NCBI GenBank assembly: GCA_029194665.1
Contig: JARFXO010000001.1
Location: 248,001-312,000 of the forward strand
Reading direction: 5' to 3'
From: Nitrospira sp.
Lineage (GTDB): Bacteria; Nitrospirota; Nitrospiria; Nitrospirales; Nitrospiraceae
DNA: 64,000 nt
Positions 9,055-17,655 of the stretch are shown here, in pieces. The notes below the pieces were generated by a model. That model did no database searches, was not told the DNA's origin, and worked only from the letters and a program-made list of their open reading frames with translations. The position numbers and the translations under genes are program-made. The number at the start of each line of letters is the position of its first letter. Position 1 is the stretch's first letter.

Positions 9055-10410
9055 ATGAAAGTCGAGTTGCCATTTCTCGCGGAAGGGATCGAGGGCGGCG
9101 ATGTGGTCCTGGTTCTGGTCCAGGAAGGCGACCAGGTCAGCGAAGGCCAATCGTTGGTCGAATTGGAAACCGACAAGGCCACGGTCCCGGTGCCGTCGTC
9201 GGCAGCTGGAAAGGTCGTCCGTCTGCTTGTGCGGGAGGGAGATCACGTCAAGGTTGGGCAAGCGCTCGTCGAGTTGGAGGGCGCACATGGCGCGGAACAG
9301 TCGGCCCAGTCGCCGGCGTCCGAGAAGCCTGCGATTGCTCCGGCTTCGCAACCTCCGCCGCCCGTCGAATCGGCTCATGGGGAGGCCGTGGAACCGGGTG
9401 AATCGCCGTCGGCCGCATCATCCGCAACAGCTCAGCCTGAAACAGAGCAACCGTCTCTCACACGGCCTGAGGACAAGACTGCTGCGGCACCCTCATCGTC
9501 GATCGGCCCCACCATCCCTGCGCCTCCGTCGGTGCGGCGGCTCGCCCGCGAATTGGCCGTAGATCTGACACAGGTGAAGGGTACGGAAGCCGGAGGCCGG
9601 ATCACCGCCGAGGATGTGAAAGCGTTTGTTCGTGAACGAACCAGACGTACCGACGTTGCCTCTGTCGCAGGGGCCTCTAAATCGGGCGGCGTCTTCACCA
9701 CGACGTACGGCAACGAGCGTCGCGAGCCTCTCCCGTCACTGCGACGGAAGATTGCGGCGAACATGACGCAGTCTTGGACGACCATTCCTCACGTCCATCA
9801 GTTCCAGGAGGCCGACATCACTGAGTTGATGGAGCTGCAGAAACGGTACGCGCTCGAATTCAAGAAGAAAGGCGCGACGCTGACGCTCACCAGTCTCATC
9901 CTCAAAGCCGTCGTCCACGCGCTGAAGCGATATCCTCTGTTGAACGCCACCCTCGATCTCACCAGCGGCGAAGTGATCTACAAGGATTATTACAATATCG
10001 GCGTCGCCGTGGATACGCCGGCAGGATTGATCGTGCCGGTCGTCCACGACGTCGATCGTAAAGACTTGTTTCAAATTTCTTTGGAGCTCGCCGATCTGGC
10101 TGAGCGCACGCGGGCACGTGGGGTCAAGCTGGAAGAGTTGCGCGGCGCCACCTTTACCGTGAGCAATATGGGTGGGCTCGGCGCCGGTCCGTTCACCCCA
10201 ATCATCAACACACCACAAGTAGGTATCTTGGGCATCGGGAAGGCCAGGATGACGCCGGTGTATCGTGACGGGCAATTCGTGCCTCGCCGTGTGCTGCAAC
10301 TTTGCGTGGCCTACGATCATCGGCTGGTGGATGGAGCGGTCGGGGCTCGATTTACCATCGAGATCGTCAAGGTGCTGGAAGACTTCCAGGGGATGTTTCT
10401 GGGACTGTGA
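9055..10410 (+). CDS. aceF: Dihydrolipoamide acetyltransferase, E2 of pyruvate dehydrogenase
   Basis: E2 forms the core of the complex and moves the acetyl group from lipoamide to CoA. Residues 1-75 are a single lipoyl domain, with the lipoylated lysine in ETDKATVPVPS. A long Pro/Ala/Glu/Ser linker follows at about 80-155. The peripheral subunit-binding domain is at about 158-195 (PSVRRLARELAVDL...GGRITAEDV). The catalytic domain starts near residue 225 and ends with the DHRLVDG motif, whose His and Asp are the acetyltransferase catalytic residues. The 451-residue length fits one-lipoyl-domain E2 proteins. A good AAAGGAG site precedes the ATG. Confidence 0.96.
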   Translation: MKVELPFLAEGIEGGDVVLVLVQEGDQVSEGQSLVELETDKATVPVPSSAAGKVVRLLVREGDHVKVGQALVELEGAHGAEQSAQSPASEKPAIAPASQPPPPVESAHGEAVEPGESPSAASSATAQPETEQPSLTRPEDKTAAAPSSSIGPTIPAPPSVRRLARELAVDLTQVKGTEAGGRITAEDVKAFVRERTRRTDVASVAGASKSGGVFTTTYGNERREPLPSLRRKIAANMTQSWTTIPHVHQFQEADITELMELQKRYALEFKKKGATLTLTSLILKAVVHALKRYPLLNATLDLTSGEVIYKDYYNIGVAVDTPAGLIVPVVHDVDRKDLFQISLELADLAERTRARGVKLEELRGATFTVSNMGGLGAGPFTPIINTPQVGILGIGKARMTPVYRDGQFVPRRVLQLCVAYDHRLVDGAVGARFTIEIVKVLEDFQGMFLGL

Positions 10411-10496
10411 AGAACAGTTTCCAGTTTCGAGTTATGAGTTTCGAGAAGTGCGAAATTCGAAACTCGACACCCGAAACTTAGCGATGCGAGGATTCC
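10411..10496 (+). repeat. aceF-lpdA spacer with GAGTTTCGA inverted repeats
   Basis: The 86-base spacer carries GAGTTTCGA and TCGAAACTC as inverted arms about 12 bases apart, and further CAGTTTCGAG/CGAAACT copies around them. The stem could form in the transcript between E2 and E3 and tune expression, but it may simply be a mobile intergenic repeat. Confidence 0.5.
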
Positions 10497-11909
10497 ATGG
10501 CTGGATCGCAGTACGATGTGGCGGTGATCGGCGCAGGCCCCGGCGGCTACACCGCGGCCTTCCACGCGGCTGATATCGGCCTCCGCACCGCATTGATCGA
10601 TCAAGAACCGCAACTTGGAGGCGTCTGCTTACTACGGGGCTGTATCCCCTCGAAAGCCTTGCTGCATGCAGCCAAGCTGGTGACCGACGCAGCAGACGGG
10701 GAAGCATGGGGAATTCGTTTCGAGAAACCTCGGATAGAGCTTGCGACCCTCCGTGATCGGACAAGGAGCGTCATCGGTAAACTGACCAAGGGTGTGCGGA
10801 CGTTGGCAAACAGTCGTAAAGTGGATGTGTTTCAAGCACGAGCGACATTCACGAATCCGACGACACTGACGTTGTCCGGATCTGACGGGACGCGAACGCT
10901 CTCCTGTTCCCACACGATCCTCGCCACCGGCTCACGTCCTGTCGTTCCAAATTCTCTCAAGCTCGATGATCCGCGAGTGATGGATTCCACGAGCGCGCTC
11001 GATTTGCCCGATGTTCCAGGGCGATTGCTCGTCGTGGGCGGTGGATACATCGGACTGGAATTGGGGACCGTGTACGAAGCCCTTGGATCAGAAGTGACGG
11101 TCGTTGAGATGCTGCCGCGCCTGCTCACCGGCGCCGATCCGGACCTCGTGAGGCCTCTGCAGCAACGACTGCAACGGCGATTCAAGGCCATCAAGCTGGA
11201 CACGAAGGTGGCCTCACTAGAGGTTCGTGAGGACGGTATCGCTGCGACCCTGGAGGGCCCTGAGGGAACCAACCTAGAGGTCTTCGATCGCGTCCTCGTT
11301 GCCGTGGGGCGCAAGGCGAACACGGAGCAGCTCGGACTCGAACATACCAAAGTCGCCGTCTCTGAAAAAGGCTTCGTACAGGTCGATCGACAGCTTCGCA
11401 CGGCCGAGCCAACCGTCTTTGCAATCGGCGACGTGATCGGGGAACCGATGCTGGCGCACAAGGCTACCCATGAAGGGCTGGTCGCGGCCAGGGTGATTGC
11501 AGGAAAAGAGGCGACGTTCGACCCTGCCGCTATTCCGGCGGTCGTCTTCACCGATCCCGAAATCGCCTGGTGCGGCCTGACCGAAGAAGCCGCCAAGGCA
11601 GCGGGACAAGCAGTAAAAGTGACGCGCTTTCCCTGGGCGGCTTCAGGTCGAGCTACCACCGTGGGTCGCAACGATGGCCTGACCAAATTGGTCTGCGATC
11701 CCGAGTCCGGAAGAATCCTCGGGGTAGGGCTCTGCGGAGTCGGTGCGGGAGAGCTGATCGCCGAAGGCGTTCTGGCAGTGGAAATGGGAGCCGTCGCCGA
11801 AGACCTGGCTGCCTCAATCCACCCACATCCTACGCTGAGCGAGACCGTCATGGAGGCAGCGGAGCTCTTCCATGGACGAACCACGCACTTTTATCCATCT
11901 AAACGGTGA
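10497..11909 (+). CDS. lpdA: Dihydrolipoyl dehydrogenase, E3
   Basis: This FAD enzyme reoxidises the dihydrolipoyl arm of E2 and makes NADH. The 470-residue chain has the N-terminal FAD motif GAGPGGYTAA, the redox disulfide CLLRGCIPSK, the NAD-binding GGGYIGLELG, a second FAD motif FAIGDVIGEPMLAHKATHEG, and the C-terminal HPHPTLSETVMEA with the catalytic His. It is the last gene of the pyruvate dehydrogenase cluster. Its 3' end overlaps the convergent ATPase gene by 11 bases, so the two transcripts run into each other. Confidence 0.96.
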   Translation: MAGSQYDVAVIGAGPGGYTAAFHAADIGLRTALIDQEPQLGGVCLLRGCIPSKALLHAAKLVTDAADGEAWGIRFEKPRIELATLRDRTRSVIGKLTKGVRTLANSRKVDVFQARATFTNPTTLTLSGSDGTRTLSCSHTILATGSRPVVPNSLKLDDPRVMDSTSALDLPDVPGRLLVVGGGYIGLELGTVYEALGSEVTVVEMLPRLLTGADPDLVRPLQQRLQRRFKAIKLDTKVASLEVREDGIAATLEGPEGTNLEVFDRVLVAVGRKANTEQLGLEHTKVAVSEKGFVQVDRQLRTAEPTVFAIGDVIGEPMLAHKATHEGLVAARVIAGKEATFDPAAIPAVVFTDPEIAWCGLTEEAAKAAGQAVKVTRFPWAASGRATTVGRNDGLTKLVCDPESGRILGVGLCGVGAGELIAEGVLAVEMGAVAEDLAASIHPHPTLSETVMEAAELFHGRTTHFYPSKR

Positions 11910-14673
11910 TTGCCCGCCAACTTCGGACCCATTTGATCGTCTCCATGATGACCAATGGGATCAGCGTCATAGCCACCAGCAGTTCCCAGTCCTCCATCGG
12001 CAAAGGCGCGACCTTGAAGATAGGCTGCAGAAACGGGGTCGTGAGAATGGCAATTTGCAGGGCAAGAGAAACGAGCACAGCCCAAATAAGCGCACGATTC
12101 GTCATTACTCCCACTTGAACCAGCGACCAACGATCACTCCGGCAATTAAAGGCGTGCACCAACTGAGCGGCAACCATCACAGCGAACGCCACCGTCCGCG
12201 CCTGTTCGATCGACTGTTGCCAGACAAACAGGCTGTACGAAAACGCGCCCAGGGCGATAACCGCCAACATCAAGCCTTCACCCGCGATGGTCCAAAGCCT
12301 TCCACCGTCCAGCAAGCGTGCCTGAGTCTGTCGCGGCGGCTGCTGCATCAGATCCGGCGCTTTCGGGTCGACTGCCAGTGCGAGGGCAGGAAATCCGTCC
12401 GTCACAAGGTTCATCCACAAAATCTGTATCGGCAGGAGCGGAAGCGGCAAGCCGAACAGAGTTGCGAACAGCATGACGAGCACCTCGCTCACATTGCACG
12501 ACAGCAGAAAATGCACCGTCTTTCTGATGTTGTCGAAGATGCCCCTGCCCTCCTCGACAGCGGCGGCGATCGAAGCAAAGTTATCGTCTGTCACCACCAT
12601 ATCCGAAGCTTCTTTTGTCACGTCGGTGCCGGCTATCCCCATGGCCACACCGATGTCTGCCGCCTTGATCGCCGGCGCGTCGTTGACCCCGTCACCGGTC
12701 ATGGCGACAACGGCCCCATTTCGCTTCCAGGCCTGAACGATCCGGAGCTTGTGCTCGGCCGATACACGGGCATACACGCTGATTCGCTCTACACGTTGCC
12801 TCAATTGCTCGTCGGTTAAGCCGTCCAGCTCTAACCCGGACAGCGCCACCGCGTCATAGGAATGCAGGCCTAATTCACGAGCAATTGCGATCGCTGTCTC
12901 CTTGTGATCACCAGTGATCATGACCGTACGGATGCCCGCATCCCGGCAGAGCCGTACCGCATCTGCCGCTTCGGGCCGCAAGGGATCCTTCATCGCGATG
13001 AGACCGAGAAAGATCAAATCGCGCTCAATCTCTTCGTCCGAACTCGGCGGTCGGCCAAGGGGCCTATACGCGACACCCAGTACGCGAAGGGCTTGTTGTG
13101 CCAACGAAGCATTGGCCTCATCGATCAAATGCCGATGCTGTTCATCCAGGGCTTCGGTCCAGCCATCCAGCGTGACACGTGCGATGCAACGTTTCAGCAA
13201 GACATCGGGCGCTCCTTTGGAGTAGGCTGTGCGGACCTGCTCTGTTCGACGGATGATGGTCATCATTTTCCGCTCGGCATCGAACGGCACTTCTCTGTCC
13301 AGAGGCGCTCGCAGCTCCAACTCAGCCTTCCTGAGACCGGCCTTCGCCGCCACCATGAGCAGCGCGCCTTCCGTCGGATCGCCGATGATCCGCCAAGCCC
13401 CTTTCTCCTGGTGCAATCTCGCGCCGTTGCACAACACCGCGGCGGTAAGCAGCTGCTGCAGGCCCGGAAACAGTGCCGAGTGCTGAGTCATGAGTGATAA
13501 GTCATCAGAGTGATGGTCGAATCCCTGGCTTGGAAACTCAGCACTCAGAACGTTTGAGCCACCAGGGATTTTCCGAATCTCCCCCTTAGGCTCATATCCC
13601 TCGCCGGTCACTTCGAAGTGGTCGTTGTCGATAAACAACCTCGTCACCGTCATCTCGTTCTTCGTCAAGGTGCCGGTCTTGTCAGTACAGATCACAGTGG
13701 CAGAACCCAGCGTTTCGACGGCGGGGAGTTTGCGAATCAATGCATGTCGCTTGGCCATCCTGGTGACGCCCAAGGCCAGTGTAATCGTGACGACAGCCGG
13801 AAGGCTCTCTGGCACAGCTGCCACAGCGAGGCTCACCGATATCAGAAACATCTCAACCAGTGGTTCGCCTCGGAGATAGCCGAGAGCGAACACAACTGTG
13901 ACCACCCCGAGCGCCAGCCACAGGAGTGTATAGCCGAATTGTTCCAACCGTCGTTGCAGCGGTGTTTCGTCACGCTCCGCCTCAGCGGCCTTCTGGATCA
14001 TGGCGGCGATTCGGCCCAACTCCGTGGCAAGGCCTGTCGCCACGACAATTCCACGCGCCTTGCCGGAGACGACAACGGTGCCCATGAAGACCATGTTGCG
14101 TTGATCGGCGAGTGGTACCTGGGTGGTATCGAGCAGCTCCGCCCGCTTTTGTACTGGTGTCGATTCGCCGGTGAGTGAGGCTTCTTGAGCTTGGAAATTG
14201 GCTGTGTAAAGCAAGCGTGCATCGGCTGGAATCCGGTCGCCCGCTTCGAGGGTGATCAGGTCTCCTCTGACCAGTTCTCGTGCCGGTATCGACTGGAGCG
14301 TGCCCTCGCGAAGGACGTGTGCCCTCGCGACCGACATCTTGCGCAGAGCCGCGAGCGATTGCTCGGCGCGAAATTCCTGCACAAACCCCAACAGGCCATT
14401 GAGAAATACGATGGCTAGAATCGCCGCCGCATCGATCCAGTCTTCCAACAAACCAGACACAATGGCTGCCCCGATCAGCACCCAAACGATCAGACTTGAG
14501 AATTGTGCGAGAAAGAGTCTTAGCAGCGAGGGAGGAGGGGCTTCAGGTAATTCGTTGGGTCCTTCATCTGCTCGGCGTCTAGCCACTTCAGGCTCCGTCA
14601 AGCCATGGTCAGGGCTGGACTCGAGGTCATGCGCCACGGTCTCCGACGGGAGCCTGTACCAGTCTCTTCTCAT
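11899..14673 (-). CDS. Cation-transporting P-type ATPase (P2 type, Ca2+-ATPase-like)
   Basis: This 924-residue inner-membrane pump has an N-terminal cation-ATPase domain ([20 protein letters not shown]), the actuator motif LTGESTP, the membrane motif [10 protein letters not shown], the phosphorylation site [14 protein letters not shown] and the hinge [16 protein letters not shown]. The PESLP motif in the fourth membrane helix and the overall layout fit P2A/P2B Ca2+ or Na+/Mn2+ pumps and not heavy-metal P1B pumps. Residues about 376-399 come from a palindromic repeat inserted in frame in the nucleotide-binding domain, described separately. The gene stays open across the insert, so the pump may still be made. 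Confidence 0.9.
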   Translation of the reverse strand: MRRDWYRLPSETVAHDLESSPDHGLTEPEVARRRADEGPNELPEAPPPSLLRLFLAQFSSLIVWVLIGAAIVSGLLEDWIDAAAILAIVFLNGLLGFVQEFRAEQSLAALRKMSVARAHVLREGTLQSIPARELVRGDLITLEAGDRIPADARLLYTANFQAQEASLTGESTPVQKRAELLDTTQVPLADQRNMVFMGTVVVSGKARGIVVATGLATELGRIAAMIQKAAEAERDETPLQRRLEQFGYTLLWLALGVVTVVFALGYLRGEPLVEMFLISVSLAVAAVPESLPAVVTITLALGVTRMAKRHALIRKLPAVETLGSATVICTDKTGTLTKNEMTVTRLFIDNDHFEVTGEGYEPKGEIRKIPGGSNVLSAEFPSQGFDHHSDDLSLMTQHSALFPGLQQLLTAAVLCNGARLHQEKGAWRIIGDPTEGALLMVAAKAGLRKAELELRAPLDREVPFDAERKMMTIIRRTEQVRTAYSKGAPDVLLKRCIARVTLDGWTEALDEQHRHLIDEANASLAQQALRVLGVAYRPLGRPPSSDEEIERDLIFLGLIAMKDPLRPEAADAVRLCRDAGIRTVMITGDHKETAIAIARELGLHSYDAVALSGLELDGLTDEQLRQRVERISVYARVSAEHKLRIVQAWKRNGAVVAMTGDGVNDAPAIKAADIGVAMGIAGTDVTKEASDMVVTDDNFASIAAAVEEGRGIFDNIRKTVHFLLSCNVSEVLVMLFATLFGLPLPLLPIQILWMNLVTDGFPALALAVDPKAPDLMQQPPRQTQARLLDGGRLWTIAGEGLMLAVIALGAFSYSLFVWQQSIEQARTVAFAVMVAAQLVHAFNCRSDRWSLVQVGVMTNRALIWAVLVSLALQIAILTTPFLQPIFKVAPLPMEDWELLVAMTLIPLVIMETIKWVRSWRAITV
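13478..13546 (-). repeat. Palindromic repeat inserted in frame in the ATPase gene
   Basis: GAGTGCTGAGT (13478-13488) and ACTCAGCACTC (13536-13546) are perfect 11-base inverted arms separated by 47 bases. On the coding strand the insert adds about 25-30 residues, roughly [18 protein letters not shown] and the following TQHSALFPG, between [10 protein letters not shown] and [16 protein letters not shown]. The added segment has the Ser/His/Leu composition of a translated repeat. The same AGTGCTGAGT word occurs in the aceE-aceF spacer. Confidence 0.7.
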
Positions 14674-14722
14674 TTATCTTTTATCAACCAGATGGGCTTG
14701 GGTGAATGTCAGGATTCCATCC

Positions 14723-15124
14723 TCAAGGAATGGACGGCTCCTGTTCGCGATGAAGCTTGGCGAGAGCCTCCGCCTCGTCGGAGGCTTTCGTGTAATAGTC
14801 CATAAAAGGGCGGCAATGAAAGATCAAATCGCTTTTGGACTCTCTCGGCGCAGGCCGATATGAAGGCTTTGCGTAGAGTTCAGCCATCTGGCGGATTTCC
14901 TCTGCCTTATTGCGCAGGCGCAGGGCCCCGTGCTCGTACCACGTCGCCAGTCCACTGTGATCGTTGCGTTCAATGAGTTCGCGTGGTGAACCCGTCGAAC
15001 AGGCCATGACCGTCATGAGGAACAACAGGACGAACCATGTCGGTAGCCAGGGGATCTTCGTAGATGCCTCCCTCCTCTGAGGAAAGGGTCTTCTGCCTAA
15101 TCGACAATCCCAGCTCCAGAGCAC
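14723..15124 (-). CDS. Small lipoprotein, paralogue of the 15225-15575 product
   Basis: The hydrophobic stretch LPTWFVLLFLMTVMAC ends in a lipobox-type Cys, so the mature protein should be a membrane lipoprotein. The ATG at 15124 makes an unusually long pre-sequence (MLWSWDCRLGRRPF). A strong AGAGGAGGGAGG site lies further in, just before the codons for STKIPWLPT, so the real start is probably an unusual codon near 15060. The mature part aligns with the next gene's product: DHSGLATWYEHGALRLRNKA against DHQKLAKDYADQAQEFREKA, then matching AE-Y and C-R-Y-KA/ADEAEALA segments. The function is unknown and the chain is mostly alpha-helical. Confidence 0.65.
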   Translation of the reverse strand: MLWSWDCRLGRRPFPQRREASTKIPWLPTWFVLLFLMTVMACSTGSPRELIERNDHSGLATWYEHGALRLRNKAEEIRQMAELYAKPSYRPAPRESKSDLIFHCRPFMDYYTKASDEAEALAKLHREQEPSIP

Positions 15125-15224
15125 CGCCGAGGCATCCCTTTGTATCAGTTGTGGCTATAGGTGGCCTCGGCATAGCCTATTTTGCTCTGCTCACAGGGAC
15201 AGCCGTTTGTTCCCGACGTGCTGT

Positions 15225-15575
15225 CTATGGGCCTTGGCCACGACGTGTCAGGTTCTCATGTGTGCTCGCCAGGGCTGCTGCCTCGTCGGCCATTTTCCGG
15301 TAGTTTTGAGCAACCTCCCGGCAATGTGCTGCTTGTTCGGCTATGTGGGTCGAATTATAGATCTCCGGGTGATGCTCATAGGCCTCGGCCTGATTGTCCC
15401 AGAACTGCGCTTTCTCCCTGAACTCCTGAGCCTGATCGGCGTAGTCCTTGGCAAGTTTCTGATGATCGCCCTTGTGAATCCCTTCGGTAGGACCCATCGT
15501 TGTGCAGCCCTGCATCACAAGGACTACTGAGAACATGATGAAAACAGCAGCCAACCTCAGACCCTGCGTCATCAT
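15225..15575 (-). CDS. Small lipoprotein, alpha-helical, unknown function
   Basis: The protein has 116 residues. MMTQGLRLAAVFIMFSVVLVMQGC is a lipoprotein signal ending in the lipobox VMQGC. The mature chain is helical and rich in Ala, Glu, Gln and His (KGDHQKLAKDYADQAQEF, then AEAYEHHPEIY and AQNYRKMADEAAALAS). The ATG follows an AAAGGAGGATT site. It lies about 100 bases upstream of its paralogue on the same strand, a tandem duplication. I do not know the family's role; the pattern resembles small envelope lipoproteins. Confidence 0.75.
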   Translation of the reverse strand: MMTQGLRLAAVFIMFSVVLVMQGCTTMGPTEGIHKGDHQKLAKDYADQAQEFREKAQFWDNQAEAYEHHPEIYNSTHIAEQAAHCREVAQNYRKMADEAAALASTHENLTRRGQGP

Positions 15576-15690
15576 AATAAATCCTCCTTTGAGTAGCCGT
15601 GACTCATTTTACTACCTATAGTGGCATGTCTGCAACTGTTGTACCTAAGTACCAACGATGATGGCCTTCGGCCGATTTCGGTCGCATTCA

Positions 15691-15831
15691 TTAAATCCTG
15701 ACCGCACAGACAGCCAGTGTGTTCTCGCTGGATCGTCGGGCATTGTGTCGCCCCTTTTGACGGATTGCCTGTTGCTTCGCTAGTTCCAACAATCCCAACT
15801 TCATCCTGATGAGCTTCCGCTCAGCCGTCAT
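15691..15831 (-). pseudogene. 5' fragment of an IS481-type transposase
   Basis: A 46-residue open frame starts MTAERKLIRMKLGLLELAKQ. This matches the N-terminal helix-turn-helix start I know from IS481-family transposases. After about 20 residues the likeness is lost (QAIRQKGRHNARRSS) and a stop follows. No catalytic domain is present. It appears to be the broken end of an old insertion and lies in a stretch with other relics. Confidence 0.4.
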
Positions 15832-15980
15832 GACTGTCGTCCATGTGGACAAATGGATGGTCTATCTGTCAGATGAAATTTCTGCTCACATCATCCACTG
15901 TCTGGTCGGATTCTGACCGACGCTCTCGCAGCCTCTTGAAGCATGGTGGCAAGAAAGGGCAGAGGACCGATCCGGCAGTT

Positions 15981-16015
15981 GCGTAATGCCACAATAGAAG
16001 ATTGTGGCATTACGC
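15981..16015. repeat. Perfect 15-bp inverted repeat with 5-base loop
   Basis: GCGTAATGCCACAAT and ATTGTGGCATTACGC flank AGAAG. Neither side has a T-run, so it is not an ordinary intrinsic terminator. It lies between the transposase fragment and the cusA remnant. Confidence 0.75.
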
Positions 16016-16095
16016 GATGACACGATTGCGTAGAACCTATGATACCCTAAATAAGGGGCTGATTCACTGCTCTGTACAACGATGCGCCGAGAATA

Positions 16096-16278
16096 TCATG
16101 GGTTCAATGCTCCTCCTGTTTTATGCACAGTTTTCCTCATATATCCGCGTGTGCTCTCGCTCCACCACCGCCACATGACATGGGTAGACGGAATTAGGAA
16201 CAACGTCAGCATCATGGCGGAGAATACGCCGCCGACCTGTGGCGCGGCGATCCGCTTAATCACATCCGCGCCCCTTGA
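16096..16278 (-). pseudogene. 3' remnant of a CusA/CzcA-type RND efflux pump
   Basis: Read on the minus strand, the codons give GADVIKRIAAPQVGGVFSAM, then LTLFLIPSTHVMWRWW, and a stop at 16096-16098. This is the last membrane helix region of heavy-metal RND pumps, whose usual form is GS/ADVMKRIAAPMVGG...LTLLVIPA.Y..WR. Only about 58 codons remain of a protein of roughly 1,050. It joins the outer-membrane-factor remnant directly at about 16278 in a different frame, so the 3' part of cusC, all of cusB and nearly all of cusA were lost. Confidence 0.75.
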
Positions 16279-16691
16279 CGAATCGCAGTGTCGCGAGTTA
16301 GGGCAGCGGTACTTGGGCGTCGGTCGGTGTCACGTTGCGCCACCTTTCCCTTCAATCAGAGCATTCCTGGAAACGGAATCTCCTGTCAGACCCCATACAT
16401 GGCTCCCTGGAACGGTTCCGCCACAGGCATTTTTTGATGGCCGAGCTGAAGGGTAGGATCCGGGAGTGTCTGAACCTGCGGCACCAAGGCCTGAGCCATT
16501 TCTCATCGTTGGCAGGCTGCCTTTACCTCAGGATTAGCGGCATCCAGTTCTCGAATGAGACCGGAAAGTTCCAAGCTGGGTTCAGCAGCCTCGTCGGTCG
16601 CGCAGACCGGCAAGGGCAGAAGCAGCGTCAGCGCAGTGAGCCACGCAGCCCGCCATCGCGAGAATAAAAGAAAGATGCAAGTTTGTTTCAT
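16279..16691 (-). pseudogene. 5' remnant of a CusC/TolC-type outer-membrane efflux protein
   Basis: The start ATG at 16691 still has a GGAGGTGG site and a signal peptide (ALTLLLPLPVCATDEAAE). The reading frame then gives LSGLIRELDAANPEVKAACQR, stop, EMAQALVPQVQTLPDPTLQL, GHQKMPVAEPFQGAMYGV, stop, QEIPFPGML, stop, LKGKVAQRD. The three TGA codons (16503, 16386 and 16356) are all in one frame. The sequence reads as a normal TolC-family N-terminus (NPEVKAA.QRVEMA..., QEIPFPGKL) with three nonsense changes. A 62-residue secreted fragment could still be translated. Confidence 0.75.
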
Positions 16692-16774
16692 GATCCACCT
16701 CCGACGGTAATTAGCTTCACCGCGCGCTCTGCCTCCGCAGCCAAGCAGCGGTCGACAAAATCGGAGGTATAGGA

Positions 16775-17131
16775 TCAGATTCGGAGCACTGAGGAAGAGC
16801 TTACGGAGATGGGAACAAAAGAATACGCACTATTTCGAGACCATGTTCTCTCAACGGAGATCTCGGCAGGAACTTCGTGAGGACTGACCTGAGACAACAC
16901 AGGATCAAGACTCACAACCGTATTGTTCTTTATTTGCTGTCCAGGAGACGCGGCGAGCGACGCCGGACACATGATGGTCCCGTCCATCGGACAGGCCATA
17001 CTCTATTCCGTAAGGATAGCTGTTTCTTCTGCTTCAGAGAGATCGGGCAAGACACACATCGTCCCGCTCACCTGACAGAGGACGAAAGAAATTACCAGTG
17101 TAATGAATTGCAGAGGAACTCGACTAAATAT
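16775..17131 (-). pseudogene. Small exported protein gene with in-frame stop, first gene of the dead efflux operon
   Basis: The frame reads SRVPLQFITLVISFVLCQVS (a signal-like stretch), then GTMCVLPDLSEAEETAILTE, a TAG at 17003-17005, and MACPMDGTIMCPASLAASPG followed by a Ser-rich tail to the stop at 16775. The codon where a start would be expected (17129-17131) is ATA and not ATG. The Cys/Met/Asp motif CPMDGTIMCP suits a metal-resistance accessory protein. It sits 84 bases upstream of the cusC remnant in the same orientation, as the leader gene of such efflux operons. Confidence 0.5.
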
Positions 17132-17186
17132 GGGTTGAACCTACCTTGACAGCCGCTCGCAACCGAAGCAAGCTTGTCGAGCCTGA

Positions 17187-17477
17187 TCATTGATCTCGAA
17201 AAAGGAAGAAGTATCCGATTGCGACCGCGATCGCTTGGAACAGGATCAGCCAGCGCATGAGACCCCATGGCGTCCTCGCGCGGCTTTCCTCCAGCCTCAT
17301 TTTCGCTTGCAGAGAAGGTTGGGAGAGGATAAACGAGGCAACTACCTCCCTCGCCTCCTCACGGCTCATGTTTCGTTCCAGCTGAACCAGTTCGATTGCT
17401 TTGGTGCGGTCGCCTTGCGACAGCGCCTCCAGGGCTTTGATGGGAAGATCGTATTCCACTCGTGATTCCTCCGTCAT
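17187..17477 (-). CDS. Small membrane-anchored protein with L7/L12-like helical motif
   Basis: The 96-residue protein has an N-terminal cytoplasmic part and one C-terminal membrane segment (LMRWLILFQAIAVAIGYFFLF). The stretch QGDRTKAIELVQLERNMSREEAREVVASFI resembles the C-terminal-domain pattern of ribosomal protein L7/L12 (AIKLVRE.TG..LKEAKELVE), a fold that also occurs in unrelated small membrane proteins. There is no sign of ribosomal function. The role is unknown. It is encoded next to the dead metal-efflux operon but is itself intact. Confidence 0.65.
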   Translation of the reverse strand: MTEESRVEYDLPIKALEALSQGDRTKAIELVQLERNMSREEAREVVASFILSQPSLQAKMRLEESRARTPWGLMRWLILFQAIAVAIGYFFLFRDQ

Positions 17478-17655
17478 GGTGACCGGGTGAGTCTACCAGA
17501 AAAGAACGCTGCTCGTCTCCCAGATTTCCGCAGTGACTTGAAGCACATCGCGCCGCCCTCTCGATTATCCCACCGTCGGTTCCGATATAATGAGCCTGTG
17601 CCACACCAAGTTCGCACGCCTCACCCTCCATGATATATCGAAGAGGAGGCCTATC

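Noticed and set aside
10832-11884. 350-codon open frame on the minus strand
   Set aside because: It is antisense to lpdA, whose motifs are complete. The product is Ser/Thr/Arg-rich with no domain.
16082-16456. 124-codon plus-strand open frame as a gene
   Set aside because: The opposite strand spells clear CusA and CusC remnants; the plus frame is their shadow.
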